Counted from the stretch's first letter, positions 28,188-37,508 are shown. The stretch is DNA of 64,000 nt from Roseobacter sp. HKCCD6576-2 (GCF_013179285.1 NZ_WVNW01000001.1:1364001-1428000); one strand, 5' to 3'. The notes: generated from the sequence alone by a model not told the origin. Numbers and translations are program-made.

Positions 28188-29201
28188 TTGAGTAAAAGAC
28201 CGACCATATTGGATGTGGCCGACCATGCGGGCGTGTCAAAATCCACGGTTTCGCTGGTGTTGCAGCGGAGCCCACTGGTCAAGGCGGAGACCGCTGATCT
28301 GGTGCGCAAATCTATGGCCGATCTGGGCTATGTCTATAACCGGGCGGCGGCGCAATTGCGCGCGGGTGGGGTGGGGCTGATCGGTATGGTGATCAACGAC
28401 CTCCGCAACCCGTTTTTCACCGAGTTTGCCACCTCTGTGCAAATGAGCCTCGCCGCGCGCGGCTATGCCACGATCATCTCGAACACCGATGAGGACGACG
28501 TGTTGCAGGCCCAGGTTGCAGGCTCGATGATTGAGCATGGCGTGTCAGGCTTGGTAATTTCACCCGCCTATGGCGAGACGGAGGCGATGTTCGATCGGAT
28601 CGCGCGCGCCGGTCTGCCGTGTCTACAGATGTTGCGCTGCGCGGACCCGCGGACCGATCTCTTCCCATTCGCGTCCTTCGATTACGCGACAGGCGGGGCG
28701 GAGGCGACGCAGCATCTCTTGGACACTGGCGCGGAGAACATCGCCTTTGTCGGCGGGGTGGAGGGGTTGCCGATCACGCAAGAGCGGCTGTCGGGCTATC
28801 TCAGCACGCTGGCCGCCGCAGGACGCAAACCGTTCATCTTGCCCGGTCGCGCAGCGCGGGGGTTTGGGCGGGAGGCGGCTTTGCAACTGACCCGGGATCA
28901 CCCCAAGATCGATGCGGCTGTGTGTTTTAATGACCTCGTGGCCCTGGGCATGTTGTCGGGCTTTGCGGAGATTGGCCGGAAGGTCGGGCCTGAGTTTCAA
29001 GTGGTCGGCTTCGACGATATCGAAGAATGTGCACAGGTTTATCCACAACTCTCCTCGGTAAGTTGCGATATTGCAAGTTTCGGGGATTTTTCTGCCAATT
29101 TGATGTTAAGTTGGTTAGAAAATGGAAGGAAGCCGCCATCGGAGTATTATACCGATGTGCATCTCGTGACCCGAGCCTCCAGTCAACGAGGGCAGATATG
29201 A
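28188..29201 (+). CDS. LacI-family transcriptional regulator (second)
   Basis: 337 residues, starting at TTG 28188. The helix-turn-helix reads ILDVADHAGVSKSTVSLVL (about 6-24), then GYVYNRAAAQLRAG as the hinge region, then a ligand-binding domain. It is co-oriented with the GMC/SDR/DUF993 genes and its stop overlaps the glycerate kinase start. Its recognition helix SKSTVSLVL differs from IATVSRAL in the first regulator, so the two should prefer different operators. Confidence 0.9.
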   Translation: MSKRPTILDVADHAGVSKSTVSLVLQRSPLVKAETADLVRKSMADLGYVYNRAAAQLRAGGVGLIGMVINDLRNPFFTEFATSVQMSLAARGYATIISNTDEDDVLQAQVAGSMIEHGVSGLVISPAYGETEAMFDRIARAGLPCLQMLRCADPRTDLFPFASFDYATGGAEATQHLLDTGAENIAFVGGVEGLPITQERLSGYLSTLAAAGRKPFILPGRAARGFGREAALQLTRDHPKIDAAVCFNDLVALGMLSGFAEIGRKVGPEFQVVGFDDIEECAQVYPQLSSVSCDIASFGDFSANLMLSWLENGRKPPSEYYTDVHLVTRASSQRGQI

Positions 29202-30457
29202 CGCCAGAAACCCGCCTCCGTACCCTCTTTGACCGGGCGGTCGAAGTGGCTGACCCGATGCGCAGCTTGCCCGATCACCTGCCGCCCAAACCAGATGGCC
29301 GGGTGCTGGTGGTCGGCGCGGGCAAGGCGTCGGCCCGTATGGCGGAAGCGGTGGAGAGCGTTTGGGGGCCTTGCGACGGGCTCGTCATCACGCGCTATGG
29401 CTATGCGCGCCCTTGCCAGGGTATCGAAATCGTCGAGGCGGCGCATCCGGTGCCGGACGCAGCCGGGCAGGCGGCGACCGCCCGCATGTTGGCGTTGCTT
29501 GACGGTCTTGGCCCAGATGATTTTGTCTTGGCGCTGATCTCGGGTGGGGCTTCGGCCTTGCTGGTGCAGCCCGCGGGCGAGATCAGTTTGGACGAAAAGC
29601 AAGCGATCAATGCCGCGCTTTTGGCCTCCGGCGCGCCGATTGATCAGATGAACACGGTGCGCAAACATCTGAGCCGGGTGAAGGGGGGGCAACTGGCCGC
29701 CGCAGCCTATCCCGCCAAGATGTTGACCTTGTTGATCTCCGATGTGCCGGGCGACGATCCGGCTTTTATCGGGTCCGGTCCAACCGTGGCCGATAGCAGC
29801 ACCCGACAAGACGCCGCGCGCATTTTGTCGGCGTGGCGGATCGACATACCGGACTCGGTGGGCGCGGTTTTGTCCGAGCCCACTGGGGTCCTGCCTCCCG
29901 GTGACCCACGTTTGGAAACGGTTGAGAACCGCCTCTACGCCGCGCCGTCGCAATCTCTGGCTGCCGCCGCAGAACTGGCGGAGCAGGGGGGTATAACCGT
30001 CGAAATCCTGAGTGATGCGCTTGAGGGAGAGGCCCGCGACGTTGCGGCCGAACACGCCGCCCTTGCGCTGACCCGCCAACGGGCGATGGCACCTGGCGCC
30101 GCGCCACATCTGATCCTTTCGGGCGGTGAACTGACCGTGACGCGCCGCGGCGCGGGCGTTGGCGGGCCGAACGCGGAGTATGCGCTCGCGCTGGCTTTGG
30201 CGTTAAAGGGGGCGCCAGGTATCCACGCACTGGCCTGTGACACGGATGGCGTGGATGGGGCGGCGGAGGTTGCCGGTGCCGTGATCGGGCCGCAGACTCT
30301 GGTCAAAGCAGTGGCGGCGGGGGCGGATGCGGCGGAGGCTTTAGCGCAGAACGACGCGCATGGGTTCTTCGCGGCTTTGGGCGATCAAGTGATCACCGGG
30401 CCGACCCTGACAAATGTGAATGATTTCCGCGCCATTTTAATTGAAGGACCTGCATAA
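29198..30457 (+). CDS. Glycerate 2-kinase, MOFRL/DUF4147 family
   Basis: Phosphorylates glycerate to 2-phosphoglycerate, feeding glycolysis, 419 residues. The N-terminal DUF4147 domain begins near VLVVGAGKASARMAEA, and ISGGASALL follows. The C-terminal MOFRL region contains LSGGELTV and DTDGVDG. Some members are annotated TtuD hydroxypyruvate reductase. ATG 29198 overlaps the lacI stop in ATGA; longer in-frame extensions lie inside that gene. It points to glycerate or tartronate semialdehyde as a product of the upstream cassette. Confidence 0.88.
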   Translation: MTPETRLRTLFDRAVEVADPMRSLPDHLPPKPDGRVLVVGAGKASARMAEAVESVWGPCDGLVITRYGYARPCQGIEIVEAAHPVPDAAGQAATARMLALLDGLGPDDFVLALISGGASALLVQPAGEISLDEKQAINAALLASGAPIDQMNTVRKHLSRVKGGQLAAAAYPAKMLTLLISDVPGDDPAFIGSGPTVADSSTRQDAARILSAWRIDIPDSVGAVLSEPTGVLPPGDPRLETVENRLYAAPSQSLAAAAELAEQGGITVEILSDALEGEARDVAAEHAALALTRQRAMAPGAAPHLILSGGELTVTRRGAGVGGPNAEYALALALALKGAPGIHALACDTDGVDGAAEVAGAVIGPQTLVKAVAAGADAAEALAQNDAHGFFAALGDQVITGPTLTNVNDFRAILIEGPA

Positions 30458-30458
30458 C

Positions 30459-30779
30459 ATGCTGAAACATAGTGTTTATATCGCCGCGCATGATTCAGAC
30501 GCCTTGGCGAAAGTGTCCGATGCGATGACGTTGATTGAAGGGCTTCAAGCAAAGCTGCCGGGCATGCTGGACCTCGCCCATGGGCCCAACCTGGATTTCG
30601 AGCAAAAATCCCAGACCTACTCCTATGGCTTCATCATCACCTTCACCGACCGGGCGGCGCATCTGGAATATGAGACCCATCCTGACCATCAAGCGGCAGG
30701 CGCGCTCTTGGTGGCTGCGGCAACTGGCGGGCATGACGGCATTTTCGTCACCGATTTGGACGTCAGTGCTCAGCTCTAG
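30459..30779 (+). CDS. Dabb (stress-responsive alpha/beta barrel) family protein
   Basis: 106-residue ferredoxin-like-fold dimeric protein. MLKHSVYIA start, a conserved His in the first strand, TYSYGFIITFTDRAAHLEYETHPDH in the middle, ending before LDVSAQL. ATG 30459 lies 1 base after the kinase stop; a TTG 18 bases upstream is less likely. Dabb proteins commonly accompany sugar and inositol catabolic genes, with poorly defined roles. Confidence 0.85.
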   Translation: MLKHSVYIAAHDSDALAKVSDAMTLIEGLQAKLPGMLDLAHGPNLDFEQKSQTYSYGFIITFTDRAAHLEYETHPDHQAAGALLVAAATGGHDGIFVTDLDVSAQL

Positions 30780-30902
30780 CGTCTTGACAGAGAAAGCATA
30801 TCCATAGAGCCCTGAAATTGTTAAGACATGTCCGAATACTCCGGACCTGCCAGGTTGAGGACACATGCGAAGCTTTCAAACCGCCCGACCACAGGTGGCG
30901 CG

Positions 30903-31463
30903 ATGACCGATAACCAGACCCAAGCGGCGCTCTTGGCGCGCGTTGCCGAGGGCGACAAACAGGCGCTTGCGGCGCTTTATAAGGCGCTGGAGAAGCCGGT
31001 TTTCCGATTTATCCGCTCCAGATTGAACGATTCCTTTGAAGCCAGCGACATACTCCATGACGTGTTTATGGAGGTTTGGCGTTCCGCCGGCCGTTTCGAA
31101 GGAAGATCAAAAGTGCAGACATGGATTTTTGGCATTGCCTACCGAAAGGTGATCGACGCGCACCGCAAACGCGGGCGCACCGATCTGATGGGAGAAACCC
31201 CCGACAGCGTGGATGATAGCCCCGATGCGGAGACCTGTTTGGCCTCGAGCCAAGAGGCGGAGCATGTGCGTCATTGCCTAGAGACGTTGAAGGATGACCA
31301 CCGCGCCGCGATCGCGATGGCCTTCTATGACGACATGACCTATGGCGAGATTGCCGAGGTTGCGGGCGTGCCCGAGGGCACAATCAAAACCCGGGTCTTT
31401 CACGCAAAGAAACTGTTGATGCGCTGTCTCTCGGGCCTTGTGGAGCGGAGGGTTCCGGCATGA
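30903..31463 (+). CDS. ECF-type sigma-70 factor
   Basis: Extracytoplasmic-function sigma factor, 186 residues. Region 2 spans DILHDVFMEVWRSAGRFEG and KVQTWIFGIAYRKVID; region 4 is YGEIAEVAGVPEGTIKTRVFHAKK. ATG 30903 is used; 25 upstream in-frame residues look like leader. The stop overlaps the anti-sigma start by 4 bases, so the pair is translated together. A TTGACA at 30784-30789 lies in the 123-base upstream gap, but no convincing -10 is placed. Confidence 0.93.
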   Translation: MTDNQTQAALLARVAEGDKQALAALYKALEKPVFRFIRSRLNDSFEASDILHDVFMEVWRSAGRFEGRSKVQTWIFGIAYRKVIDAHRKRGRTDLMGETPDSVDDSPDAETCLASSQEAEHVRHCLETLKDDHRAAIAMAFYDDMTYGEIAEVAGVPEGTIKTRVFHAKKLLMRCLSGLVERRVPA

Positions 31464-32071
31464 CCCAGAATATCGAAGAACTGCTGCCGTTTTATGCCAA
31501 TGGAACACTGGACGAGGCGGAACGCGCCGAGGTCGAGGCGGCCCTTGCCGAAGATGGTGATTTGCGCGCCGAGTTGGAGGTTCTTGTGGCCCTTCGTGCT
31601 GCGATGCAGGCCGAGGCGGTGCAGAGCCCCGGCGAGTTTGGGTTGGCGCGGCTGATGCGGGATGTGGAGGGCACGGATCAGGACGTCATCCCAACGGCCT
31701 CGCCCGAAAATGTTGTCCCACTCCGGCGGCTCAGAATCTGGCAGATTGCGGCAGCGCTGGTGTTGGCGGCGGGCTTGGCGCAAACGGTCTTTGTGATGAC
31801 CGCGCCGAATCAGCCTGGCTTCGAATTGGCGAGCGGCGGCACCGCGCGGGGCGAGGCCGCATTTGTCGTTGGGTTCGCGCCGGGGACGTCCGAAGCCGAG
31901 ATGCGAGACCTTCTTCTGACAGCCGGGGTGGAGATCATTTCCGGCCCGTCTGCCCTCGGGCTTTACGAATTGACGATCTTCGACGATGCTATGGCGGAGT
32001 CCGCAGCCGAGATTTTAAGGGCTGCCGAGGGTGGGATCATCGATACCTTTGAGGCGATGGCCACTGATTAA
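31460..32071 (+). CDS. Membrane anti-sigma factor with propeptide-like periplasmic domain
   Basis: 203 residues. The N-terminal 90 residues match the layout of anti-sigma cytoplasmic domains (NIEELLPFYANGTLDEAERAEVEAAL) but lack the zinc CxxC motif. One membrane helix spans about 93-114. The periplasmic part (about 130-200) has a pattern like peptidase S8 propeptides/inhibitor I9: AFVVGFAPGTSEAEMRDLL, then SALGLYELTIF. Coupled to the ECF gene and 12 bases upstream of a subtilase gene. The anti-sigma role is secure by context; the protease-interaction idea is inference. Confidence 0.82.
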   Translation: MTQNIEELLPFYANGTLDEAERAEVEAALAEDGDLRAELEVLVALRAAMQAEAVQSPGEFGLARLMRDVEGTDQDVIPTASPENVVPLRRLRIWQIAAALVLAAGLAQTVFVMTAPNQPGFELASGGTARGEAAFVVGFAPGTSEAEMRDLLLTAGVEIISGPSALGLYELTIFDDAMAESAAEILRAAEGGIIDTFEAMATD

Positions 32072-32083
32072 GAGGCCGTGACC

Positions 32084-33301
32084 ATGCAACGACTGGCGGC
32101 ATTGCTCATTTTCGTGACGGCGTTCGCCGTGGCAGGGCCTATGGCTTCGGCACAAACAACCGGGGGCCAAGGTGGCCAGGGCGTTGTCACCGACAGGGGT
32201 GATGACGGCGAAGGCACGCGCGGCGGCGCATCGCGCGATGCGGTGCGTATCGCAGGAGGCCGCATCGAATATGTGGTGATCGGGCCGCCCGGCCAATCGA
32301 ATGCCGCGGCCCAGGCGCTGAGCGATCTCGGTGCCGATCTGCGTCGCACGCGAGACTACCCCACCTTGAACCGCCGGGCACTGTTTTTTGCCTTTCCGCA
32401 AGGGTTGACCAGCACCCTTGCGCAAGTCCGGCTGGATGCGGCGGCCCCGCAGAGCTTCGTCGACATCCATGCGATTTACCGCTTTGCCCAAGGCTCGCCT
32501 CGGCTTTATGCGCCCGAAATGGTCGGTATGGCCGCCCCACAGCGGTGCCAGTTGTCAGGCTCGGTCACGCTTGGGCTGATCGACGGTCCTGTTGATCCGT
32601 CGCATCCGGCTTTGGCCCGGGTTCGTGTCACCAATGAGAGCGTCTTGAACCGTGATGACCGGCCACCCGGCGCGGATCATGGCACGGCCGTGGCGATTCT
32701 CATGGCCGGTCGGGATGAGGCAGGTGCCCTGGCCGGGTTTGCGGGTGGCGCGCGGCTCCATGCGATCTCCGCTTTCACGCAATCGAGAGGCCGGGAGGCG
32801 GGCGATATTGAGCGGATCGCGGCGGCATTGGACCGGCTCCTGAGCCAGGGCGTGCGGTTGATCAATATGTCTTTCGCGGGGCCGGAAAACCGCGCCATGG
32901 CGGATGTGCTTGACGCCGCCGCCGGACGAGGTGCGGTGATGATCGCCGCCGCGGGCAATAATGGTCAGGCCTTGGCCGCCTATCCGGCGGGCTATTCGGA
33001 TGTGATCGCGGTAACGGCTGTTGATGCGGGCTATCGCCGCTATCGCCGCGCGAATTTTGGCGAGCATATCGAGTTTGCGGCCCCTGGCGTTGACCTCTTC
33101 GTGGCCACCCGTCGCGGCGCGCATTATGCTTCCGGCACGTCCTACGCTGCGCCGATCATCACAGCGCTTGCGGCCCGTTTGGCGCCCGGTGGCTCGGTGC
33201 AGACGGTGCGCAACCGGCTCCGCGCCGCCTCCGTCGATTTGGGTAGCCCGGGCCGGGATGCGGAATTCGGCTGGGGGCTGGTCCGCGCGGGCGGCTGCTA
33301 G
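32084..33301 (+). CDS. Secreted subtilisin-like serine protease (S8 family)
   Basis: 405 residues with a signal peptide (residues 1-23, cleavage near ASA-QTT). The catalytic triad is complete: Asp167 in GLIDGPVD, His199 in DHGTAVA and Ser353 in GTSYAAPI. The oxyanion-hole Asn is Asn292 in AAAGNNG. A Gly-rich linker and a propeptide-like region (about 60-140) precede the catalytic domain. ATG 32084 follows AGAGG at 8 bases; a GTG at 32078 is less likely. Periplasmic or outer-surface location. The operon with sigma and anti-sigma genes suggests envelope-stress proteolysis. Confidence 0.92.
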   Translation: MQRLAALLIFVTAFAVAGPMASAQTTGGQGGQGVVTDRGDDGEGTRGGASRDAVRIAGGRIEYVVIGPPGQSNAAAQALSDLGADLRRTRDYPTLNRRALFFAFPQGLTSTLAQVRLDAAAPQSFVDIHAIYRFAQGSPRLYAPEMVGMAAPQRCQLSGSVTLGLIDGPVDPSHPALARVRVTNESVLNRDDRPPGADHGTAVAILMAGRDEAGALAGFAGGARLHAISAFTQSRGREAGDIERIAAALDRLLSQGVRLINMSFAGPENRAMADVLDAAAGRGAVMIAAAGNNGQALAAYPAGYSDVIAVTAVDAGYRRYRRANFGEHIEFAAPGVDLFVATRRGAHYASGTSYAAPIITALAARLAPGGSVQTVRNRLRAASVDLGSPGRDAEFGWGLVRAGGC

Positions 33302-33391
33302 GCTTTCTTTGAACGTTTGTCCGAGGTCGGACGACCTATGAGCATAGACGCGCGGGGTGCTGGACCCGGCGCAAGCTCTGGAGATCGTCCC

Positions 33392-33814
33392 ATGATCCGC
33401 ACCGCCATTCTGCTCGCCGCCCTCGCAGGCCCACTGGCCACGTCCCCCGCTGCATTTGCCGGCGCGGAAGACGATCTGCGCGCGTGTTATGCGCAAGTGA
33501 TCCGCGCGTGCGATGGCGCTGCCCGTTCCGGGATCTGTGCTGATGCCGGCATGGAATCTTGCGACGACATGCATTACGCGGGCGTCACGCTCAGCCCCGA
33601 GGTCATCGCCCGGATCACCGAAGGTGACTTGGCGCGGCGCTTTTTCACCCCTCTCCCCGAGATTGCCGATGCAACGCCCATGCCGATCCCGGTGATGCCG
33701 TCGCCGTTGCCAGAGGAGACCGCTGAGGTCACGCCTGAACCAGAAGACGAGGATGGCATTGATCCGGAATTGGCCGCGATCCTTGGTTTGATCGAAACCC
33801 TCGCCGGGCTCTGA
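33392..33814 (+). CDS. Small secreted protein, unknown function
   Basis: 140 residues with a clear signal peptide (MIRTAILLAALAG..., cleavage near AFA-GAE). The mature part has four Cys between residues about 32 and 65 (DDLRACYAQVIRACDGAARSG, then CADAGMESCDD), suggesting two disulfides, and a Pro/Glu-rich linker (about 95-122). ATG 33392 follows GGAGA. Resembles small periplasmic proteins of Rhodobacterales; no function is recognised. It ends at a strong terminator. Confidence 0.75.
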   Translation: MIRTAILLAALAGPLATSPAAFAGAEDDLRACYAQVIRACDGAARSGICADAGMESCDDMHYAGVTLSPEVIARITEGDLARRFFTPLPEIADATPMPIPVMPSPLPEETAEVTPEPEDEDGIDPELAAILGLIETLAGL

Positions 33815-33840
33815 TCCTCCCCAATCAGACCCGGATGTGC

Positions 33841-33874
33841 ACCGGCCTGCCGTTCCCCACGGCGGGCCGGTTTT
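33841..33874 (+). terminator. Rho-independent terminator
   Basis: 13-bp stem (33841-33853 with 33859-33871, one G-T wobble) around a 5-base loop, then TTTT. It ends the sigma/protease operon ahead of the convergent ABC ATPase gene. The opposite strand has no U-tract. Confidence 0.85.
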
Positions 33875-33877
33875 CGT

Positions 33878-35581
33878 TCATGCGACCGCGAGGCCCTCGT
33901 TCGACAACCCATCCAGACGCGGCATGAGCGAGAGAAGATCGCGGGTATAGGGATGCTGCGGATCGGCAAAGAGCGCTTCGGTCTCGGCCACCTCGACCAG
34001 TTGCCCACCTTTCATCACGCCGACGCGGTCACACATCTGCCGCACGACGGGCAGGTCGTGGCTGATGAACAACATCGTTAGGTTCAGATGCTCCTGCAAA
34101 TCCTTCAAGATATTGAGGATTTGCGCCTGGATCGAGACATCCAGCGCGCTGGTCGGCTCGTCACAGATCAAGAACCGGGGCTGGGTCGCCAGCGCCCTCG
34201 CGATGGAAATCCGCTGCCGCTGCCCGCCAGAAAACTCATGTGGGAATTTCAAGCCCGCTTCCGCGCCAAGACCAACCCGATCTAGCAATTCATCAACCCG
34301 GGCCTTCAACGGTTCACCGGACAGAAGCCCATGGTGCCGGGCTGGCTCGGCCACGATCTGATCCACGCGCATGCGGGGGTTGAGGCTCGAATAGGGGTCC
34401 TGGAAGATCATCTGGATCTGTTTGCGATAAAACTCTGGCACGCCGCGCCGCCCGGCGGTCACGTCTTGCCCTTCGAATTGAACCGAGCCGCCATCCACCG
34501 CATACAGCCCCGCAATCATCCGCGCGATGGTCGACTTGCCCGAGCCGCTTTCACCCACCAGGCCAAAGACCTCACCCTGTTTGATCTCAAAGCTGGCGCT
34601 GTCCACGGCGGTGAAATACTCCCGCCGCGAGGGCAGAAGCGCGGGTTTTTGCAGGAACCGTTTGGTCAGACCGGTGACTTCTAGCAGCTTGCTGCCGCGT
34701 TCGGCCTCGGTCGAGGGCCAGTTGCGCGCCAAATCCTCGATATGAAACTCGGTGACCCGCCCGCCATAGCCGATCAAGGGGAAGCGATGCAGCTTCACTG
34801 TCGGGCGCGGCACGGCGGCGATGAGCGATTTCGTATAGGGATGGTTTGGTTGGCCCATAACCTGCTCGGTTGTGCCGCTTTCCACCACTTCGCCTTGATA
34901 CATCACCGTCACTTTGTCGGTCGTATCGGCGATCACACCCATATCATGGGTGATCAGGATCACACCCACTTGGCGCTCCGCAGCCAGTTCTTTGATCAGG
35001 TCCAGAATTTGCGCCTGGATCGAGACGTCGAGCGCGGTTGTGGGTTCGTCCGCGATGATCACATCGGGTTCCGAGCAAAGCGCCAGCGCGATCACCACCC
35101 GCTGCCGCATCCCGCCGGAGAATTGGTGCGGGTATTGGTTCACGCGGGTTTCCGGATCGGGGATGCCGACGCGGTTGATCAGCTCGATGGCGCGGGCCTC
35201 GGCGGCGGCATCGTCGAACCCCAGATGTTCCTGAATTGTCTCGACCAGCTGCTGTTTCACCGTGAAGAGCGGGTTCAGCGACGTCAGCGGGTCTTGGAAA
35301 ATCATCGAGATTTTCTTGCCGCGCAGGGCCTGCATCGCCGCCGCATCAAGGCCCGAGATTTCGTCACCTCGGAAGCGGATCGTGCCGCTGGTGATATGGC
35401 CGGGCCTGTCCAAAAGCCCCATAACGGCGGCGCCGATGGTCGACTTGCCAGCGCCGCTTTCGCCCACCAGCCCATGGATTTGACCCGGTTCGACGGTCAG
35501 ATCAGCCTTGTTCACAGCCACGAAGGTCTTGCGACGGGTGGGAAACTCCACCGTCAGATTGGTGATTTCAAGCAGACCCAT
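33878..35581 (-). CDS. Peptide ABC transporter, fused double ATPase (DppD-DppF type)
   Basis: 567 residues with two complete ATPase domains. First: Walker A GESGAGKST, signature FSGGMRQRVVIA, Walker B IIADEPTTALD. Second, from about residue 285: GESGSGKST, FSGGQRQRISIA, LICDEPTSALD. An oligopeptide C-terminal region follows each copy. Powers the permeases encoded next to it; the start codon overlaps the DppC-type stop. Fused OppD/OppF pairs are common in alphaproteobacteria. Confidence 0.93.
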   Translation of the reverse strand: MGLLEITNLTVEFPTRRKTFVAVNKADLTVEPGQIHGLVGESGAGKSTIGAAVMGLLDRPGHITSGTIRFRGDEISGLDAAAMQALRGKKISMIFQDPLTSLNPLFTVKQQLVETIQEHLGFDDAAAEARAIELINRVGIPDPETRVNQYPHQFSGGMRQRVVIALALCSEPDVIIADEPTTALDVSIQAQILDLIKELAAERQVGVILITHDMGVIADTTDKVTVMYQGEVVESGTTEQVMGQPNHPYTKSLIAAVPRPTVKLHRFPLIGYGGRVTEFHIEDLARNWPSTEAERGSKLLEVTGLTKRFLQKPALLPSRREYFTAVDSASFEIKQGEVFGLVGESGSGKSTIARMIAGLYAVDGGSVQFEGQDVTAGRRGVPEFYRKQIQMIFQDPYSSLNPRMRVDQIVAEPARHHGLLSGEPLKARVDELLDRVGLGAEAGLKFPHEFSGGQRQRISIARALATQPRFLICDEPTSALDVSIQAQILNILKDLQEHLNLTMLFISHDLPVVRQMCDRVGVMKGGQLVEVAETEALFADPQHPYTRDLLSLMPRLDGLSNEGLAVA

Positions 35582-36534
35582 CAGCGCAACCTCGGGTTCA
35601 GAGCATCGCGGAGCCAGTCACCCAACAGGTTGACCGCCAGCGCCAGCACCAAAAGCGTGCAGGCCGGGAAGAACAAGATCCACCACTCACCGGAGAAGAG
35701 GAAGCCTTGGCCGATGCGGATCAGTGTTCCAAGCGAAGGCTGGGTTGGTGGCGCGCCCACGCCGAGGAAACTGAGCGTGGCCTCGGCGATAATGGCCAGC
35801 GCCAGTGAGATCGTGGCGATGACCAGAACCGGCGAGAGGACATTGGGCAAGATATGCCGCGCCATAATTGCAAATGGCGAGCGCCCGATCAGGCGGGCGG
35901 CCTGCACATATTCCTTGGATTTCTCCACCAAGGTCGCGCCGCGCACGACCCGCGCGAATTGCACCCAATCCGACAGGCCAATCGCGATGATCAGGACCCA
36001 AATGGCCACCTGATCGCGGTATTCAATCGGGGTGATGCCTTTGGCGACCCCAAAGATCAGCATTGCCACCAGAATAGCGGGGAAGGTCAATTGAACATCG
36101 GCGACCCGCATGATGATCGTCTCGGTCCAGCCGCCGACATAGCCGGCCAATAAGCCAAGCGAGATGCCCAGGACCATCGCAAAGGCCACGGCCGCAAACC
36201 CCACGAAAAGCGAGATGCGCAGCCCGTAAAGGATGGTTGAGAACACATCGCGGCCTTGGTCGTCGGTTCCAAGCAGGAAGCTTTCGCCGGTAAAGGCATT
36301 GGCCTCCCCCGGGGCGGTGAACCCGTTCAACAGGTTCAGCGTGGCCGGATTAAACGGATCATGCGGCGCGATGAGCGGCGCGAACACAGCGCTCAACACC
36401 AGAATCAGCGTCAGGCAAAGCGAGACCATCGCCACCGGTGAGTGGCGGAAGGAATAGCCCACATCGCTGTCCCAGGCGATGGCCAGACGGGACTGCGCGC
36501 GGGGCTTTTCCGGGGTGATCGGGGTATCGGTCAT
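35581..36534 (-). CDS. Peptide ABC transporter permease (DppC type)
   Basis: 317 residues, N-terminal OppC-N domain then the transport domain with about six helices. The family docking loop is visible as EYVQAARLIGRSPFAIMARHILPN. LLGTDDQGRDVFSTILYG is the diagnostic DppC/OppC segment. Overlaps both neighbours by 1-4 bases. Confidence 0.94.
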   Translation of the reverse strand: MTDTPITPEKPRAQSRLAIAWDSDVGYSFRHSPVAMVSLCLTLILVLSAVFAPLIAPHDPFNPATLNLLNGFTAPGEANAFTGESFLLGTDDQGRDVFSTILYGLRISLFVGFAAVAFAMVLGISLGLLAGYVGGWTETIIMRVADVQLTFPAILVAMLIFGVAKGITPIEYRDQVAIWVLIIAIGLSDWVQFARVVRGATLVEKSKEYVQAARLIGRSPFAIMARHILPNVLSPVLVIATISLALAIIAEATLSFLGVGAPPTQPSLGTLIRIGQGFLFSGEWWILFFPACTLLVLALAVNLLGDWLRDALNPRLR

Positions 36535-37508
36535 TGGCTTTTCCCCTCAGTCCGAAGGCGCGGATCAATCGCGACATAAAGCAAATCGACGGCCAGGTTG
36601 ATGCCGACAAACATCACCGAAATCAGCATCAGATAGGCCGCCATCACCGGAATATCGACGAACTGGATGGCATTGATGAAGAGGAGGCCGACGCCCGGCC
36701 ATTGGAACACCGTTTCGGTGATGATGGCGAAAGCGATGATCGAGCCGAGTTGTAGGCCGGTCACGGTGATCACCGGCACCAGAGTGTTTTTCAACGCGTG
36801 GCGGAAATTGATCGCCCGTTGTTTCAAGCCGCGCGCCCGGGCAAAGCGGATGTAATCTTGTCGAAGAACTTCGAGCATTTCCGAGCGGACCAGCCGCATG
36901 ATCAGCGTCATCTGATAGAGCCCAAGCGTGATCGAGGGCAGGATCAGGGCCAGGAGCCCCGATTGTGTGAGGAAGCCGGTGGACCAGCTTCCAAGCTGGA
37001 CGACCTCCCCACGTCCAAATGAGGGGAGCCAGCCAAGCTCCACCGAGAACAGATAGATCAGCAAGATCCCGATCAGGAAGGTGGGTAGCGACACCCCGAT
37101 GAGCGATAACGTCATGATCGCATTTGAGGCAAACCCATCTCGTCGGATCGCTGTAAACACGCCCAGGCCAATGCCCAGAACCAAGGCGAACACCCCGGAA
37201 ACGGCCGCCAATTCAAGCGTCGCAGGAATGCGTTCGGCAATGATTTCAGAGACTTGCCGGCCTTGTCGGTAAGAGATGCCAAAGTTTCCCTGCACCGCGC
37301 CTTCGAGGAAGCGGTAATACTGTACGAAAAAGGATTGATCGAGGCCAAGCTGCGCGCGGAGCCGTTCGACATCCTCCATGGTGCGTTCTTGACCGAGCAT
37401 GTTGTCGATCGGGTCGCCGACGAAGCGGAACATGGCGAAAGCCACCAACCCGACAACAAGCAGCACGAGAACGGATTGGAGGATACGGCGGATGATATAG
37501 TTAAGCAT
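36531..37508 (-). CDS. Peptide ABC transporter permease (DppB type)
   Basis: 325 residues. Begins MLNYIIRRILQSVLVLL, typical for DppB/OppB, with the docking loop DYIRFARARGLKQRAINFRHALKN. Six helices. It is the first gene of the permease-ATPase operon as it now stands; the binding-protein genes of the same strand lie 2.2 kb upstream beyond unrelated genes. Confidence 0.94.
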   Translation of the reverse strand: MLNYIIRRILQSVLVLLVVGLVAFAMFRFVGDPIDNMLGQERTMEDVERLRAQLGLDQSFFVQYYRFLEGAVQGNFGISYRQGRQVSEIIAERIPATLELAAVSGVFALVLGIGLGVFTAIRRDGFASNAIMTLSLIGVSLPTFLIGILLIYLFSVELGWLPSFGRGEVVQLGSWSTGFLTQSGLLALILPSITLGLYQMTLIMRLVRSEMLEVLRQDYIRFARARGLKQRAINFRHALKNTLVPVITVTGLQLGSIIAFAIITETVFQWPGVGLLFINAIQFVDIPVMAAYLMLISVMFVGINLAVDLLYVAIDPRLRTEGKSQ

